Assembly: GCF_014207855.1 (NCBI RefSeq)
Contig: NZ_JACHKZ010000004.1
Span: forward strand, 62,001-126,000
Direction: 5' to 3'
DNA length: 64,000 bases
From: Comamonas odontotermitis
Lineage (GTDB): Bacteria > Pseudomonadota > Gammaproteobacteria > Burkholderiales > Burkholderiaceae_C
This document shows, one piece after another, positions 1 to 11,066 of this stretch. The position numbers and the translations under genes were made by a program. How positions within the stretch are numbered: the first letter of the stretch is position 1; each line of letters begins with the position of its first letter. The notes beneath the pieces were generated by a model. That model did no database searches, was not told the origin of the DNA, and worked only from the letters and a program-made list of their open reading frames with translations.

Positions 1-1506
1 GAAGCCGACGGTCGCACCCGTCTGGGTACCAATCCAGTTGGCGATCGCCAGCAAGGTGCTGGCTTGCGCATGGTGCGCTACCGCATTACCCAGCAGGATG
101 GCCTTCTGCTCACCGCTTTGCAGTGCGCGAGCGATCTCGATGGCTTCAGGAGTGACGGTGCCTGCGTTGTTTGGCGCCTCGATGGCCTTGGACTGAGCGA
201 TGGCTGCAGCGACTGACGACAGTGCATAAGCCCATTGCGCGGCAGGAGCCAGCAGCTGGTGAGCCACAGGCATGGCCAGATCGAAAGCCTTGGCATTGAT
301 CGTGGCAACCACCGCCCCCTTGCGGGCAGCCTGGCGAATACGCTGTGCGAACAGCGGGTGTTCCTTGCGCACGTTCGAGCCCACCACCAAAGCAGTGTTC
401 AGGTCCGACAGCGAAGCAATGGAGCGGCCCAGCCAGCGAACACCGTCGTCTTTGGCAAATTCGGCATTGCGCAGGCGGTAATCGATATTGCGGCTGCCAA
501 GGCTGCGCACCAACTCGCCAGCCAGGAACAGCTCTTCCAGTGTGCTGTGCGGGCTGACCAATGCACCCAGCGCCTCGACACCATGATCGCGCTGCACGCC
601 CTTGATGCCATTGGCAACGTATTCCAGCGCGACCTGCCAGCTGACTTCCGACCACTGACCGCCTTGCTTGATCATGGGCTTGGTCAGGCGCTCTTCGCCG
701 TTGAGCGCTTCGTAGGAGAAGCGATCACGGTCAGCGATCCAGCATTCGTTGACGGCATCGTTCTCGAAAGGAACGACGCGCATCACCTTGTTGTTCTTGA
801 CCTGAACGATCAGGTTGGCACCCGTGGAATCATGGGGCGAGACAGACTTGCGGCGCGACAGCTCCCAGGTACGGGCGCTGTAGCGGAAAGGCTTGCTCGT
901 CAATGCACCTACGGGGCAGATGTCGATCATATTGCCGGAGAGCTCGGAATCCACCGTATCACCCACCACCGTGGTGATCTCGGAGTGCTCGCCGCGGTTG
1001 ACCATGCCCAGCTCCATCACGCCGGACACTTCCTGTCCAAAGCGCACGCAACGGGTGCAGTGGATGCAGCGGCTCATCTCTTCCATGGAAATGAGCGGGC
1101 CCACGTTCTTGTGGAAAACCACACGCTTTTCTTCCTGGTAGCGCGAGCTGCTGCCGCCGTAACCCACGGCCAGATCCTGCAGCTGGCACTCGCCACCCTG
1201 GTCGCAGATCGGGCAATCCAGCGGGTGGTTGATGAGCAGAAACTCCATCACCGATTGCTGGGCCTTTACCGCCTTGTCCGAGGTGGTGCGCACAACCATG
1301 CCTTGCGTCACCGGCGTGGCACACGCGGGCATGGCTTTGGGAGCCTTTTCCACATCCACCAGGCACATGCGGCAGTTCGCCGCGATCGACAGTTTCTTGT
1401 GGTAGCAGAAGTGGGGAATGTACTTGCCCGCAGCGTCAGCCGCGTGCATGACCATGCTGCCTTCCGCGACTTCGACCTTCTGACCGTCTATTTCAATTTC
1501 AACCAT
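1..1506 (-). CDS. nuoG: NADH-quinone oxidoreductase subunit G (3' part outside window)
   Basis: Peripheral-arm subunit of respiratory complex I, carrying iron-sulfur clusters that pass electrons from NADH/FMN towards quinone. 502 codons are present from the ATG, and the frame runs off the left edge, so the C-terminus is missing. Visible ligands are C34, C45, C48 and C62 (2Fe-2S), H94, C98, C101 and C107 (4Fe-4S), then a C-x2-C-x2-C group near 146-152 with a later CP. A molybdopterin-oxidoreductase-like domain follows. The start lies 14 bases after the nuoF stop. It is the last visible gene of the nuo operon, transcribed leftwards. Confidence 0.96.
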   Translation of the reverse strand, partial: MVEIEIDGQKVEVAEGSMVMHAADAAGKYIPHFCYHKKLSIAANCRMCLVDVEKAPKAMPACATPVTQGMVVRTTSDKAVKAQQSVMEFLLINHPLDCPICDQGGECQLQDLAVGYGGSSSRYQEEKRVVFHKNVGPLISMEEMSRCIHCTRCVRFGQEVSGVMELGMVNRGEHSEITTVVGDTVDSELSGNMIDICPVGALTSKPFRYSARTWELSRRKSVSPHDSTGANLIVQVKNNKVMRVVPFENDAVNECWIADRDRFSYEALNGEERLTKPMIKQGGQWSEVSWQVALEYVANGIKGVQRDHGVEALGALVSPHSTLEELFLAGELVRSLGSRNIDYRLRNAEFAKDDGVRWLGRSIASLSDLNTALVVGSNVRKEHPLFAQRIRQAARKGAVVATINAKAFDLAMPVAHQLLAPAAQWAYALSSVAAAIAQSKAIEAPNNAGTVTPEAIEIARALQSGEQKAILLGNAVAHHAQASTLLAIANWIGTQTGATVGF

Positions 1507-1520
1507 ATGCTCACTCGCGA

Positions 1521-2876
1521 TCAGGAAGAAGCAGCGGTCTGCTTTTCAGCAGCGTTGATCTTTGCTTCGAATTCATGGCGGAAATGCTTGATCATTGCGC
1601 GCACCGGCATGGCAGCCGCATCGCCCAATGCACAGATCGTGCGCCCCATGATGTTGCCGGCCACGGAGTCCAGCATGTCCAGGTCTTCCTTGCGGCCATG
1701 GCCATGCTGGATGCGATCCACCATACGCCACAGCCAGCCCGTGCCTTCGCGGCAAGGCGTGCATTGGCCGCAGGACTCGTGCTGGTAGAAGTACGACAGA
1801 CGCAGCAGGCTCTCGACCATGTCGCGCGAGTCGTCCATCACGATGACAGCGCCCGAGCCCAGCATGGAGCCGGCCTTGGAGATGGAGTCGTAATCCATCG
1901 TGCATTCCATCATGATGTTCGCAGGCAGCACTGGCGCGGAAGATCCACCAGGAATCACGGCCTTCAGCTGGCGACCCGTGCGCACACCACCAGCCAGCTC
2001 CAGCAGCTTGGAGAATGGCGTGCCCAGCGGAACCTCGTAGTTGCCGGGCTTGTTCACATCGCCACTGACCGAGAAGATCTTGGTGCCGCCGTTGTTTGGC
2101 TTGCCGCACTCCAGATAGGCCTGGCCACCATTTCGGATGATCCAGGGCACCGCAGCAAAGGTTTCGGTGTTGTTGATGGTGGTGGGCTTGCCGTAGAGGC
2201 CAAAGCTCGCAGGGAAAGGTGGCTTGAAGCGAGGCTGACCCTTCTTGCCTTCGAGCGATTCGAGCAGAGCCGTTTCCTCGCCGCAGATGTAGGCGCCAAA
2301 ACCATGGTGCGCGTGCAGCTGGAAGCTGAAACTGCTACCCATGATGTTGTCACCCAGGTAGCCGGCCGCACGGGCTTCTTCCAGGGCAGTTTCAAAGCGA
2401 TCGTAGACCTGGAAGATTTCGCCGTGGATGTAGTTGTAACCCAGCGAAATACCCATCGCGTACGCGGCAATGATCATGCCTTCGATCACGATGTGCGGGT
2501 TGTACATCAGGATGTCGCGGTCCTTGCATGTACCGGGCTCGCCCTCGTCCGAATTGCATACCAGATGCTTTTGACCGGGGAAGTTGCGGGGCATGAAGCT
2601 CCACTTCAGACCGGTAGGGAAACCTGCGCCGCCACGGCCACGCAGACCCGATTCCTTCATGGTGGCGATCACCTGGTCTTGCGTCAGACCTTCGCCGCCA
2701 TCCTTGCCCAGGAGCTTGCGCAGGGCTTCATAGCCACCTCGTGCCTCGTAGTCCTTGATCGACCAGTTGGTACCGTTCAGGCCCGCATAGATCTGCGGAT
2801 CGATGTGGCGGTCGTGGAAACAGGTTTCAACGCCAGTTGCCTGGAACTGCTTGAGAATTTGCGAGGATGTCGTCAC
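1521..2876 (-). CDS. nuoF: NADH-quinone oxidoreductase subunit F
   Basis: NADH-binding, FMN-carrying subunit of complex I, where NADH is oxidised. The product is 451 residues, normal for the family. The glycine-rich FMN/NADH motif GRGGAGFP is at residues 80-87. The N3 4Fe-4S cluster ligands are C369, C372 and C375, with a fourth cysteine near 415. The start codon is GTG, and its last two bases are shared with the nuoE stop (GTGA overlap), implying translational coupling. It lies between nuoE and nuoG in the standard order. Confidence 0.98.
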   Translation of the reverse strand: MTTSSQILKQFQATGVETCFHDRHIDPQIYAGLNGTNWSIKDYEARGGYEALRKLLGKDGGEGLTQDQVIATMKESGLRGRGGAGFPTGLKWSFMPRNFPGQKHLVCNSDEGEPGTCKDRDILMYNPHIVIEGMIIAAYAMGISLGYNYIHGEIFQVYDRFETALEEARAAGYLGDNIMGSSFSFQLHAHHGFGAYICGEETALLESLEGKKGQPRFKPPFPASFGLYGKPTTINNTETFAAVPWIIRNGGQAYLECGKPNNGGTKIFSVSGDVNKPGNYEVPLGTPFSKLLELAGGVRTGRQLKAVIPGGSSAPVLPANIMMECTMDYDSISKAGSMLGSGAVIVMDDSRDMVESLLRLSYFYQHESCGQCTPCREGTGWLWRMVDRIQHGHGRKEDLDMLDSVAGNIMGRTICALGDAAAMPVRAMIKHFRHEFEAKINAAEKQTAASS

Positions 2877-3364
2877 TTGGTGTCCTCCGCTGCGCGCAAT
2901 CCGTCCACCAGCTGGTCCAGTTTCTCGTTATCCATGAAACTGCACATATGGCGGTCATTGACCAGCAGCACCGGCGCATCGGCGCAGGCGCCCAGGCACT
3001 CGGATTGTTCGACGGTGAACACGCCATCGGCGGTGGTATCACCCATCTTGATGCCCAGCTTGTCTTCAAGGTGCTTGAGCGCCTCGCGGCCACGGCGCAG
3101 CTGGCATGGCAGGTTGGTACATACGCTCAGCTTGTATTTGCCGACCGGATGCTGGTTGTACATGTTGTAGAAGGTGGTCACTTCATGCACGGCGATTTCC
3201 GGCATTTCCAGGAATTCGGCGATCACCGCCTCGCTCTCCTGGCTGACCCAGCCCTCTTCCTGCTGCACGATCGACAGGCAGGCCATGACGGCCGACTGCT
3301 TCTGCTCTGCCGGATACTTGGCAACTTCGCGTGCAAAACGTGCTTTTGTTGCTTCGGTAATCAT
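2873..3364 (-). CDS. nuoE: NADH-quinone oxidoreductase subunit E
   Basis: Thioredoxin-fold 2Fe-2S subunit (24 kDa type) of complex I, partner of NuoF in the NADH dehydrogenase module. The product is 163 residues. The cluster ligands C82, C87, C123 and C127 sit in the expected C-x4-C and C-x3-C pairs. It overlaps nuoD by four bases at its start (ATGA) and nuoF by four at its end (GTGA), so nuoD, nuoE and nuoF are probably translated as a coupled unit. Confidence 0.98.
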   Translation of the reverse strand: MITEATKARFAREVAKYPAEQKQSAVMACLSIVQQEEGWVSQESEAVIAEFLEMPEIAVHEVTTFYNMYNQHPVGKYKLSVCTNLPCQLRRGREALKHLEDKLGIKMGDTTADGVFTVEQSECLGACADAPVLLVNDRHMCSFMDNEKLDQLVDGLRAAEDTK

Positions 3365-4614
3365 CGGTCAACATCTCCAAACACGATGTCCAGGGTGCTC
3401 AGCACCATCACGGCGTCAGCCAGCATGTGGCCGCGGCTCAACTCGTCAAGAGCGGCCAGATGCACGAACCCCGGTGGACGAATCTTCATGCGATAGGGCT
3501 TGTTGGCACCATCGCTTACCAAATAGATGCCGAACTCACCCTTGGGGTGCTCCACAGCCGCATAAGCCTCACCCTCAGGCACCTTGAAGCCTTCGGTGAA
3601 GAGCTTGAAGTGGTGGATCAGCTCTTCCATGTTGCTCTTCATCGCTTCGCGGTCTGGAGGAGCAACCTTGTGGTTGTCGGTAATCACCGGGCCAGGGTTG
3701 GCGCGCAGCCAATCCACGCACTGCTTGACGATGCGGTTGGACTGGCGCATTTCCGCCACACGAACCAGGTAGCGGTCATAGCAGTCGCCCGTCGTGCCCA
3801 CTGGCACATCGAACTCCATGCGGTCATAGACTTCGTAGGGCTGCTTCTTGCGCATGTCCCAAGCCACACCAGAGCCGCGCAGCATCGGGCCGGTCAGGCC
3901 CAGGCTTAGCGCACGCTCGGCATCGACCACGCCGATACCGACGTTGCGCTGCTTCCAGATGCGGTTGTCGGTCAGCAGGGTTTCATACTCATCGCAGCAC
4001 TTGGGGAAGCGCGCTGTGAAATCGTCGATGAAGTCGAGCAGCGAGCCCTTGCGGTTGCTGTTCATCAGCTCCAGCGACTTGGCATTGCGCACCTTGCTGG
4101 CCTTGTACTGCGGCATGCTGTCCGGCAGATCGCGGTACACACCACCAGGACGGAAGTAGGCTGCATGCATGCGGGCGCCAGAGACGGCCTCATACATGTC
4201 CATCAGGTCTTCACGTTCGCGGAAGGTGTAGATCAGAATGGTGGAGCTGCCACCGTCATTGCCCGAAGAGCCCAGCCACATCAGGTGATTCATGATGCGG
4301 GTGATTTCGGAGAACATCACGCGGATGTACTGCGCACGAATGGGCACTTCCAGGCCCATCAGCTTTTCGATGGCCAGGCAGTAGGCGTGCTCATTGCTCA
4401 TCATCGAGCAATAGTCCAGACGGTCCATGTAAGGCAACGACTGGATGAAGGTTTTGCTCTCGGCCAGCTTTTCGGTGGCGCGGTGCAGCAGTCCAATGTG
4501 TGGGTCAGCGCGCTGCACCACTTCACCATCGAGCTCCAGCACAAGACGCAGCACCCCGTGTGCTGCAGGGTGCTGGGGACCGAAGTTGAGTGTGTAGTTT
4601 TTGATTTCAGCCAT
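3361..4614 (-). CDS. nuoD: NADH-quinone oxidoreductase subunit D
   Basis: 49-kDa subunit of complex I, which builds the quinone-binding pocket with NuoB. The product is 417 residues, full length, with the N-terminal [11 protein letters not shown] signature followed by the long hydrogenase-large-subunit-like fold. NuoC is a separate gene here, not fused as in E. coli; the separate arrangement is usual in betaproteobacteria. The gene follows nuoC after 27 bases and overlaps nuoE by four. Confidence 0.98.
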   Translation of the reverse strand: MAEIKNYTLNFGPQHPAAHGVLRLVLELDGEVVQRADPHIGLLHRATEKLAESKTFIQSLPYMDRLDYCSMMSNEHAYCLAIEKLMGLEVPIRAQYIRVMFSEITRIMNHLMWLGSSGNDGGSSTILIYTFREREDLMDMYEAVSGARMHAAYFRPGGVYRDLPDSMPQYKASKVRNAKSLELMNSNRKGSLLDFIDDFTARFPKCCDEYETLLTDNRIWKQRNVGIGVVDAERALSLGLTGPMLRGSGVAWDMRKKQPYEVYDRMEFDVPVGTTGDCYDRYLVRVAEMRQSNRIVKQCVDWLRANPGPVITDNHKVAPPDREAMKSNMEELIHHFKLFTEGFKVPEGEAYAAVEHPKGEFGIYLVSDGANKPYRMKIRPPGFVHLAALDELSRGHMLADAVMVLSTLDIVFGDVDR

Positions 4615-4641
4615 GTTTTTTCATCGTGAGGACCGAATGCC

Positions 4642-5250
4642 TCAGTGCAGGCCTCCGTAATGCTCTTCACGAATAATGCGGGGCGTGATCTCGCGCGGCT
4701 CGATAGAGACAGGCTCGTAGATCACCCGACCCTGCTCCGCGTCGTAACGCATTTCGACATGGCCGGACAGCGGGAAATCCTTGCGGAAAGGATGGCCGAT
4801 GAAGCCGTAATCCGTCAGGATGCGACGCAGATCGGAGTGACCTTCGAACACAATGCCATACAGATCGAAGGCTTCGCGCTCAAACCAGTTGGCCGACGCC
4901 CACAGGTTGCTCAGCGTATCGACAACCGGAAAATCATCGTCTTGGCAGAACACGCGCACGCGCACACGCTGGTTCAGGCTCACCGACAGCAGGTGAGACA
5001 CCACCGCATAGCGCGGGCCATCAGTGCCCACATCCTTGTATGCGGAGTAATCCACACCGCACAGGTCCATCAGCACTTCAAACTTGCACTCGGGCGCATC
5101 GCGCAGCAGCTGCATGGTCGCCAGATAGTTCTGGGCAGACACTTCCACCGTCACCTCATCCAGCGCCAAGGTCACGGAACGCGCCTTGTCGCCCAGCACA
5201 CGGGCAATGTTTTGTTGCAGCACAGTCGGCTGTATCAGTTCAACACTCAT
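4642..5250 (-). CDS. nuoC: NADH-quinone oxidoreductase subunit C
   Basis: 30-kDa subunit of complex I, packing against NuoD in the connecting fragment. The chosen ATG gives 202 residues beginning MSVELIQP. A longer open frame continues upstream into nuoB, but that extension would be out-of-frame nuoB sequence, so I reject it. The C-terminal half carries the family block with [16 protein letters not shown] and HPFRKDFPL. It starts 8 bases after the nuoB stop. Confidence 0.97.
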   Translation of the reverse strand: MSVELIQPTVLQQNIARVLGDKARSVTLALDEVTVEVSAQNYLATMQLLRDAPECKFEVLMDLCGVDYSAYKDVGTDGPRYAVVSHLLSVSLNQRVRVRVFCQDDDFPVVDTLSNLWASANWFEREAFDLYGIVFEGHSDLRRILTDYGFIGHPFRKDFPLSGHVEMRYDAEQGRVIYEPVSIEPREITPRIIREEHYGGLH

Positions 5251-5258
5251 TCCGACTC

Positions 5259-5738
5259 CTAGGCGCGCGCAATGGTATGGGTGCGGCGAATCTTCTGCTG
5301 CAGCTGGATGATGCCGTAGATCAGCGCCTCCGCAGTAGGAGGGCAACCCGGGACGTACACATCCACCGGAACAATGCGGTCACAGCCTCGCACCACCGAA
5401 TAGCTGTAGTGGTAGTAGCCACCGCCATTGGCGCAAGAGCCCATCGAGATCACCCAGCGCGGCTCGGCCATCTGGTCGTACACCTTGCGCATGGCAGGAG
5501 CCATCTTGTTGCACAGCGTGCCTGCCACAATCATCAAATCCGCCTGGCGCGGGCTCGCGCGGAACACTTCGGCACCAAAGCGGCCGATGTCATAACGCGC
5601 TGCAGCTGCGTGCATCATCTCGACCGCGCAGCATGCCAAACCAAACGTCATGGGCCAGATCGAGCCCGTCTTGGCCCAGTTCACCACCGAGTCGTAGCTC
5701 GTGGTGACAAAGCCTTTTTCCAACACACCTTCAATCAT
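5259..5738 (-). CDS. nuoB: NADH-quinone oxidoreductase subunit B
   Basis: Complex I subunit holding cluster N2, the last iron-sulfur centre before quinone. The product is 159 residues. The four ligands are the adjacent pair C36 and C37 plus C102 and C132, the diagnostic NuoB pattern. The ATG is followed by [10 protein letters not shown], typical of betaproteobacterial NuoB. It lies 22 bases downstream of nuoA in the same operon. Confidence 0.98.
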   Translation of the reverse strand: MIEGVLEKGFVTTSYDSVVNWAKTGSIWPMTFGLACCAVEMMHAAAARYDIGRFGAEVFRASPRQADLMIVAGTLCNKMAPAMRKVYDQMAEPRWVISMGSCANGGGYYHYSYSVVRGCDRIVPVDVYVPGCPPTAEALIYGIIQLQQKIRRTHTIARA

Positions 5739-5760
5739 CGTGCACCTTTGTGATTTCCGG

Positions 5761-6120
5761 TTATTCCCAGGTCAGCGCGCCCTTTTTCCATTCGTAGGCG
5801 AAACCCACCACCAGAATGGCCAAGAACACGAGAACCGCGATAAAACCAGGCATTCCCACTTCGTGCAGCGACACTGCCCAGGGGAAGAGGAAAGCAATTT
5901 CCAAGTCGAAGAGAATGAACAGAATGGCGACGAGATAGTAGCGCACATCAAATTTCATGCGCGCGTCTTCAAACGCTTCAAAGCCGCATTCGTAAGGGGA
6001 ATTTTTCGCCGCGTTTGGGCGATTGGGACCAAGAATGTATCCCGCCACCAGAGGACCTACACCGACAAGAATGCCCACCAGAATGAACAGGAGGACTGGG
6101 AGGTATTGATCGAGATTCAT
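5761..6120 (-). CDS. nuoA: NADH-quinone oxidoreductase subunit A
   Basis: Small membrane subunit of complex I near the quinone-access site. The product is 119 residues with three hydrophobic segments. The conserved loop [20 protein letters not shown] follows the first segment. The chosen start (MNLDQYLP) matches the family. An in-frame extension upstream would run into the tRNA-Leu gene and is rejected. It is the first gene of the nuo operon, about 70 bases after the tRNA, and no separate promoter is obvious, so read-through from secG and the tRNA is possible. Confidence 0.97.
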   Translation of the reverse strand: MNLDQYLPVLLFILVGILVGVGPLVAGYILGPNRPNAAKNSPYECGFEAFEDARMKFDVRYYLVAILFILFDLEIAFLFPWAVSLHEVGMPGFIAVLVFLAILVVGFAYEWKKGALTWE

Positions 6121-6189
6121 CTGAGTACTCACCGCAGGAGCCAACCTGGGTAAGCACAAGACGCGACCCAGGCAGGCCTTTTTTTGTGT

Positions 6190-6274
6190 TGGTGCCGTCG
6201 GCGAGACTCGAACTCGCACAGCTTTCGCCACTACCCCCTCAAGATAGCGTGTCTACCAATTTCACCACGACGGC
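6190..6274 (-). tRNA. tRNA-Leu (anticodon GAG)
   Basis: The 85-base gene on the complement begins GCCGTCG and ends CGACGGC-A-CCA, so the seven-base acceptor stem pairs perfectly and the CCA is encoded. The D-arm contains AATTGGTAGAC. The anticodon loop is TTGAGGG with anticodon GAG, in a CTATC/GGTAG stem. A long variable arm typical of tRNA-Leu precedes the T-arm GTTCGAGTC. It reads CUC/CUU leucine codons. It lies between secG and nuoA on the same strand. Confidence 0.97.
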
Positions 6275-6391
6275 TGTTTTTGACTGGTCTGGCAAGGTGT
6301 AATTGCTTTTGCAACAATTTACTTCCCAGACAGACCAAGATTCTACTCTGTAAAAACCCTGATATCGGGGATTCTTTCCAAAATAGTTGAC

Positions 6392-6820
6392 TTATTTCGC
6401 TGCGGGTTGCGCAGGCTCTGCAGGCGTTGCCGCAGCAGGCACAGCAGCAGCGCCACCGGCAGCTGGAGCAGCAGGTGCAGGCACCGAAGAGCTTGCGGGA
6501 GGCACCGCAGTATCAACAGCCGGCGCATTGGACTGCGGAATGGTTGCAGCAGGGCCTTCCAGCACGCTACCAGCGGATGTAGGACGGGCATTGCCAAAAT
6601 AAGCCAGCGCCAGCGTAGCTGCAAAAAACACCGCAGCCAGCACCGCCGTGCTGCGCGAGAGGAAATTGGCGCTGCCAGAAGCGCCAAACAGGCTGCCAGC
6701 ACCGCCGCCGCTACCAAAAGCGGCACCTGCATCCGCACCCTTGCCATGCTGAACCAGAACCAGGCCAATCATGCCCAGTGCAGCCAACATCTGAATTGCC
6801 AACAAAATCGTTACCATCAT
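6392..6820 (-). CDS. secG: Preprotein translocase subunit SecG
   Basis: Small inner-membrane subunit of the SecYEG translocon. The product is 142 residues with two transmembrane segments (about 3-22 and 55-75) separated by the SecG loop VLVQHGKGADAGAAFGSG. The C-terminal 60 residues are an Ala/Pro-rich tail longer than in E. coli, as often seen in Burkholderiales. Two ATGs are adjacent. The second (6817) is better spaced from the AAGGG ribosome-binding site, so the true product may lack one Met. It lies between tpiA and tRNA-Leu. Confidence 0.96.
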   Translation of the reverse strand: MMVTILLAIQMLAALGMIGLVLVQHGKGADAGAAFGSGGGAGSLFGASGSANFLSRSTAVLAAVFFAATLALAYFGNARPTSAGSVLEGPAATIPQSNAPAVDTAVPPASSSVPAPAAPAAGGAAAVPAAATPAEPAQPAAK

Positions 6821-6861
6821 CTACCCTTTTATCAAAATTGATAGCTGCTTACGCCCATTTA

Positions 6862-7602
6862 TCAAGCGGCAGCGGCAATAATCTTCAGAAAATCTGGCGC
6901 CTTCAGCGCCGCACCACCAATCAAGCCACCATTGATGTCTGGCTGCGCCAGCAACTGCTCGGCGTTGCCTGCATTCATGCTGCCACCATACAGCAGCGGC
7001 ACCTTGGCCGCTTGCGTGCTGGCAGCCGCCAGTTGCGCGCGCAATACAGCATGGACAGCCTGCGCCTGCTCGGGCGTCGCCGTCTTGCCGGTACCAATGG
7101 CCCAGACAGGCTCATAAGCAACCACGATTTCCGTCGTGCAGGCACCAATGGCATGAATCACCGCCGCCAGTTGGCGCTTGACCACAGCCTCTGTCTCACC
7201 GGCATCGCGCTGCGCCAGCGTCTCACCCACGCACACAATTGGTGTAATACCCGCATTCAACGCCTTTTGCGCCTTGGCTGCCACCACGGCATCGGTTTCG
7301 CCGTGGTACTGACGTCGCTCGCTGTGCCCCACCAGGGCGTAGCGCACGCCAAATTCGCGCAGCATGGCTGCAGACACCTCACCAGTGTAGGCACCACCGT
7401 CGTGCGCGGATACATCCTGGGCACCCAGGTGTACCGCAGAGCCCTGCAACAAGCCTTGTACCTGGGAGACATAGACGGCAGGCACAGCCACTGCCACATC
7501 GCATGCAGCCTGCCCCAATCCTTGCAGAATTTCTTGCAGCAAGGATTGGTTGGCAGCCAGGCTGCCATTCATCTTCCAATTGCCTGCAATCAGTTTTTTC
7601 AT
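6862..7602 (-). CDS. tpiA: Triosephosphate isomerase
   Basis: Glycolytic enzyme interconverting dihydroxyacetone phosphate and glyceraldehyde 3-phosphate in the cytosol. The product is 246 residues, family-typical. Visible motifs are AGNWKMNG near the N-terminus (catalytic Lys), VGHSERR (catalytic His) and [11 protein letters not shown] (catalytic Glu in the signature). The ATG overlaps the stop of the upstream oxidoreductase by four bases (ATGA). The stop sits inside an imperfect AGCTGCTT-type palindrome before secG. Confidence 0.98.
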   Translation of the reverse strand: MKKLIAGNWKMNGSLAANQSLLQEILQGLGQAACDVAVAVPAVYVSQVQGLLQGSAVHLGAQDVSAHDGGAYTGEVSAAMLREFGVRYALVGHSERRQYHGETDAVVAAKAQKALNAGITPIVCVGETLAQRDAGETEAVVKRQLAAVIHAIGACTTEIVVAYEPVWAIGTGKTATPEQAQAVHAVLRAQLAAASTQAAKVPLLYGGSMNAGNAEQLLAQPDINGGLIGGAALKAPDFLKIIAAAA

Positions 7603-8603
7603 TGCTCGCTCCAGCTCAGCATGATCTTGCCGATATGTTGGTTGGATTCCATCAGCGCATGGGCTTCGGCCGCACGCGCCGCAGGGAATCGGCTATGAAT
7701 GATGGGGCGCACCTTGCCTGCCGCCAGCAAAGGCCACACTTTGGCCAACAAGGCCTTTGCAATCGCAGCCTTGAAAGCTATAGGACGGGGGCGCAGGGTA
7801 GAACCCGTGATCTGCAGGCGGCGGCGCAACACCAGGCCAGCATTGAATTCCGCCTTGACGCCACCTTGCACTGCAATGATGACCAGTCGGCCGTCTTCCG
7901 CCAGCGCTTCCACCTCACGGGTCACGTAGTCGCCAGCAACCATGTCCAGGATCACATCCACGCCCTTGCCTGCGGTGATGCGCTGGACTTCTGCGACAAA
8001 ATCCTGCGTCCTGTAGTTGATGGCATGGTCAGCCCCGAGGTCGCGGCAGGCCTGGCACTTTTCGTCCGAGCCCGCGGTCACAATCACTTGCGCACCAAAA
8101 GCCTTGGCCAGTTGGATCGCCGTGACACCAATGCCGCTGCTGCCACCCTGGATCAACAAGGTCTCACCCGCCTGCAGTGCGCCACGGTCAAACACATTGC
8201 TCCAGACCGTGAAAAAGGTCTCAGGCAAAGCCGCAGCTTCCAGATCAGACAGACCCGCAGGCACTGGCAGGCACTGCGCAACAGGCGCCACGCAATACTC
8301 GGCATAACCACCACCGGCAACCAGCGCACAGACGCGGTCACCCAGCTTCAGGCCCTGCGCAGCCATGGCTGCAGCATCACCGGCAACGATGACACCCGCA
8401 ACCTCCAGCCCGGGCAGATCAGACGTGCCCGGAGGCGGCGCATAGTGGCCCTTGCGCTGAAGCACATCAGGGCGATTGACACCACTGGCAGCCACATGAA
8501 TGCACAGCTCGCCCCGCCCTGCTTGCGGCATGGGGCGCTCGCCCAGCTTCAAGACACCCGGCTCGCCAAAGCCGTTCATCTCGACAGCACGCATCTTGTC
8601 CAT
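7599..8603 (-). CDS. NAD(P)H-quinone oxidoreductase, zinc-independent MDR family
   Basis: Medium-chain dehydrogenase/reductase of the quinone oxidoreductase (Qor/PIG3-like) group, expected to reduce quinones with NADPH. The product is 334 residues from the chosen start. That ATG is preceded by AAGGAAG at good spacing, whereas an upstream in-frame start would have no such site. The NADPH-binding glycine motif is [19 protein letters not shown]. The catalytic zinc ligands of alcohol dehydrogenases are absent, consistent with the quinone group. It is translationally coupled to tpiA. The exact substrate cannot be read from sequence. Confidence 0.9.
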   Translation of the reverse strand: MDKMRAVEMNGFGEPGVLKLGERPMPQAGRGELCIHVAASGVNRPDVLQRKGHYAPPPGTSDLPGLEVAGVIVAGDAAAMAAQGLKLGDRVCALVAGGGYAEYCVAPVAQCLPVPAGLSDLEAAALPETFFTVWSNVFDRGALQAGETLLIQGGSSGIGVTAIQLAKAFGAQVIVTAGSDEKCQACRDLGADHAINYRTQDFVAEVQRITAGKGVDVILDMVAGDYVTREVEALAEDGRLVIIAVQGGVKAEFNAGLVLRRRLQITGSTLRPRPIAFKAAIAKALLAKVWPLLAAGKVRPIIHSRFPAARAAEAHALMESNQHIGKIMLSWSEQ

Positions 8604-8647
8604 GGCGCTTCCTTGGTACATCACATCATTCACATTGTTCGATCAAC

Positions 8648-8680
8648 AAAAACGCACCCAGGCCCAAAAGCTTGGGTGCG
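8648..8680 (-). terminator. Rho-independent terminator after pnp
   Basis: On the complement, CGCACCCA pairs with TGGGTGCG around an 11-17 base loop, followed immediately by TTTTT. It begins 12 bases after the pnp stop and lies before the oxidoreductase start, so it should separate pnp from the oxidoreductase-tpiA-secG unit. Confidence 0.85.
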
Positions 8681-8691
8681 CCCTGCAGGCA

Positions 8692-10914
8692 TTACTGCTG
8701 CTGTTGTTGTTGCTGATCGCCCTCAGCACCCACGCGTGGCTCACGGGGCTCGCGGTGCTGGCGTGGTGCGCGTTCGCGGAATTCACGTGGCTCGCGAGGC
8801 TCGCGCTCCGGCATGCCCGCTGGACGCTCGGTCAGCGCCTTCATCGACAGCTTGACGCGGCCCTTGTCGTCGGTTTCCAGAACCTTGACCTTGACCACTT
8901 GGCCTTCCTGCAGGTAATCCGTGACCTTTTCCACGCGTTCGTGGGCGATCTGGCTGATGTGCAGCAAACCGTCCTTACCGGGCAGCAGATTGACCAGGGC
9001 ACCGAAGTCCAGAATCTTCACGACCGGGCCTTCGTAGACCTTGCCGATTTCGACTTCGGCAGTGATTTCCTCGATGCGGCGCTTGGCTTCGTCTGCCTTG
9101 GCACCGTCGGTGGCGGCGATGGTGATGGTGCCGTCTTCCTCGATATTGATCTGGGTTCCGGTCTCTTCGGTCAGCGCACGGATGGTGGCACCGCCCTTGC
9201 CGATCACGTCACGGATCTTTTCGGGGTTGATCTTCATCGTATACAGCTTGGGAGCAAACGACGAAATCTCAGCCTTGGCCTCGCCCATGGCTTCCTGCAT
9301 CTTGCCCAGGATGTGCATGCGCGCTTCCTTGGCCTGTGCCAGAGCAACCTGCATGATTTCCTTGGTGATGCCCTGGATCTTGATATCCATCTGCAGAGCG
9401 GTGATGCCGTTGGTCGTACCAGCCACCTTGAAGTCCATATCACCCAGGTGATCTTCATCACCCAGAATGTCGGTCAGCACGGCAAACTTGTTGTCTTCCT
9501 TGATCAGACCCATGGCGATACCGGCCACGTGCGCCTTCATGGGCACGCCAGCATCCATCATGGACAGGCAGCCACCGCAGACCGATGCCATGGAAGAAGA
9601 GCCATTGGATTCGGTGATTTCCGACACCACGCGGATGGTGTAGGGGAATTCTTCCTTCGAAGGCAGGCAAGCCACCAGGGCGCGCTTGGCCAGACGGCCG
9701 TGGCCGATTTCGCGGCGCTTGGTCGAACCCATGCGACCCACTTCACCAGTGGCGAACGGAGGCATGTTGTAGTGGAACAGGAAACGGTCTTCAAATTCGC
9801 CAGCCAGGGCGTCAATGCGCTGTGCATCGCGCTCGGTACCCAGGGTGGAAATCACCAGGGCCTGCGTTTCACCACGGGTGAACAGCGCCGAGCCATGGGT
9901 GCGTGGCAGCACGGAGTTACGAATTTCGATGGGACGCACGGTGCGGGTGTCGCGGCCGTCGATACGGGGCTCGCCAGCCAGGATCTGCGAACGCACGATA
10001 CGGGCTTCGATATCAAACAGCATGCCTTCGACCTTGACGCCGTCAAACGCCACGCCCTGCTCCGTCAGTGCAGCCTTCACATCAGCGTAAGCGGTGCGGC
10101 AAGCGAGCGTACGCACTTGCTTGTTGCGCTCCTGGTAGGCGGCGCGCAGCTTGGCTTCGCCCAACTCGGTCACCTTGGCAATCAGTGCTTCGTCCTTGGC
10201 GGGCGCAGCCCAGTCCCAGGCGGGTTTGCCAGCATCGCGCACCAGTTCGTGGATGGCGTTGATGGCGATCTTGCCTTGGTCGTGACCGAAGACCACGGCG
10301 CCCAGCATCACTTCTTCGGGCAGTTGCTGCGCTTCGGATTCCACCATCAGCACAGCGGCTTCGGTACCAGCCACCACCAGATCCATCTGCGAATCCTTGC
10401 GCTGGGTCTGACCGGGGTTGAGCACGTATTCGCCATTGATGTAACCCACGCGGGCAGCACCAATGGGGCCGTTGAAAGGAATGCCTGAGACGGACAGCGC
10501 AGCGGACACTGCGATCATCGCAGCGATATCGGCATCTACTTCGGGATTCAACGAAATGGTGTGGATGACCACATGCACGTCGTTGTAGAAACCTTCAGGG
10601 AACAGCGGGCGGATCGGGCGGTCGATCAGGCGGCTGGTCAGGGTTTCCAGCTCGCTCGGCTTGGCTTCGCGCTTGAAGAAGCTGCCAGGAATCTTGCCTG
10701 CAGCGTAGGTCTTCTCGATGTAGTCCACGGTCAGCGGGAAGAAATCCTGGCCAGCCTTGGCAATTTTGGAACCAACGACGGTGGCCAGAACCACGGTGTC
10801 ATCGATGTTGACCAGCACGGCACCAGAGGCCTGGCGTGCGATTTCACCGGTTTCCATGGTGACCGTGTGCTGGCCCCACTGGAAAGTCTTGGTCACTTTA
10901 TTGAACATGGTCAT
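8692..10914 (-). CDS. pnp: Polyribonucleotide nucleotidyltransferase
   Basis: 3'-5' phosphorolytic exoribonuclease that degrades and tails RNA, a trimer and degradosome component. The product is 740 residues: two RNase PH domains joined by an alpha-helical domain, then a KH domain (GKGG motif near 570), an S1 domain (about 620-690), and a low-complexity tail rich in Arg/Glu/Pro ending in seven glutamines. The ATG is preceded by AAGGAGT. It lies downstream of rpsO as in most proteobacteria, with a long hairpin in its leader. Confidence 0.98.
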   Translation of the reverse strand: MTMFNKVTKTFQWGQHTVTMETGEIARQASGAVLVNIDDTVVLATVVGSKIAKAGQDFFPLTVDYIEKTYAAGKIPGSFFKREAKPSELETLTSRLIDRPIRPLFPEGFYNDVHVVIHTISLNPEVDADIAAMIAVSAALSVSGIPFNGPIGAARVGYINGEYVLNPGQTQRKDSQMDLVVAGTEAAVLMVESEAQQLPEEVMLGAVVFGHDQGKIAINAIHELVRDAGKPAWDWAAPAKDEALIAKVTELGEAKLRAAYQERNKQVRTLACRTAYADVKAALTEQGVAFDGVKVEGMLFDIEARIVRSQILAGEPRIDGRDTRTVRPIEIRNSVLPRTHGSALFTRGETQALVISTLGTERDAQRIDALAGEFEDRFLFHYNMPPFATGEVGRMGSTKRREIGHGRLAKRALVACLPSKEEFPYTIRVVSEITESNGSSSMASVCGGCLSMMDAGVPMKAHVAGIAMGLIKEDNKFAVLTDILGDEDHLGDMDFKVAGTTNGITALQMDIKIQGITKEIMQVALAQAKEARMHILGKMQEAMGEAKAEISSFAPKLYTMKINPEKIRDVIGKGGATIRALTEETGTQINIEEDGTITIAATDGAKADEAKRRIEEITAEVEIGKVYEGPVVKILDFGALVNLLPGKDGLLHISQIAHERVEKVTDYLQEGQVVKVKVLETDDKGRVKLSMKALTERPAGMPEREPREPREFRERAPRQHREPREPRVGAEGDQQQQQQQ

Positions 10915-10985
10915 ATTTGACTCCTTGATGGATAGCTGGGCACGCAGGCCCGGCTTGATTTAGGGGTACAAACAGAACACGATGC

Positions 10986-11032
10986 CATTCCAATGCTGCA
11001 CTTATAGCTACAAATTTTGCAGCATTGGAATG
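10986..11032 (-). promoter_or_regulatory. Long hairpin in the pnp leader
   Basis: A perfect 15-base inverted repeat (CATTCCAATGCTGCA and its complement) with a 17-base loop lies between the rpsO terminator and pnp, about 70 bases before the pnp ATG. No T-run follows, so it is not a terminator. In E. coli, RNase III cuts a pnp leader hairpin and PNPase then represses its own mRNA. Equivalence here is inferred from position and shape only. Confidence 0.6.
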
Positions 11033-11066
11033 ACACAGCTTCGCTCTGCTTTGCACCCTCCGAAGT

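Noticed and set aside
235..1788. 517-codon plus-strand frame opposite nuoG/nuoF
   Set aside because: Antisense shadow of two conserved complex I genes with no homology of its own.
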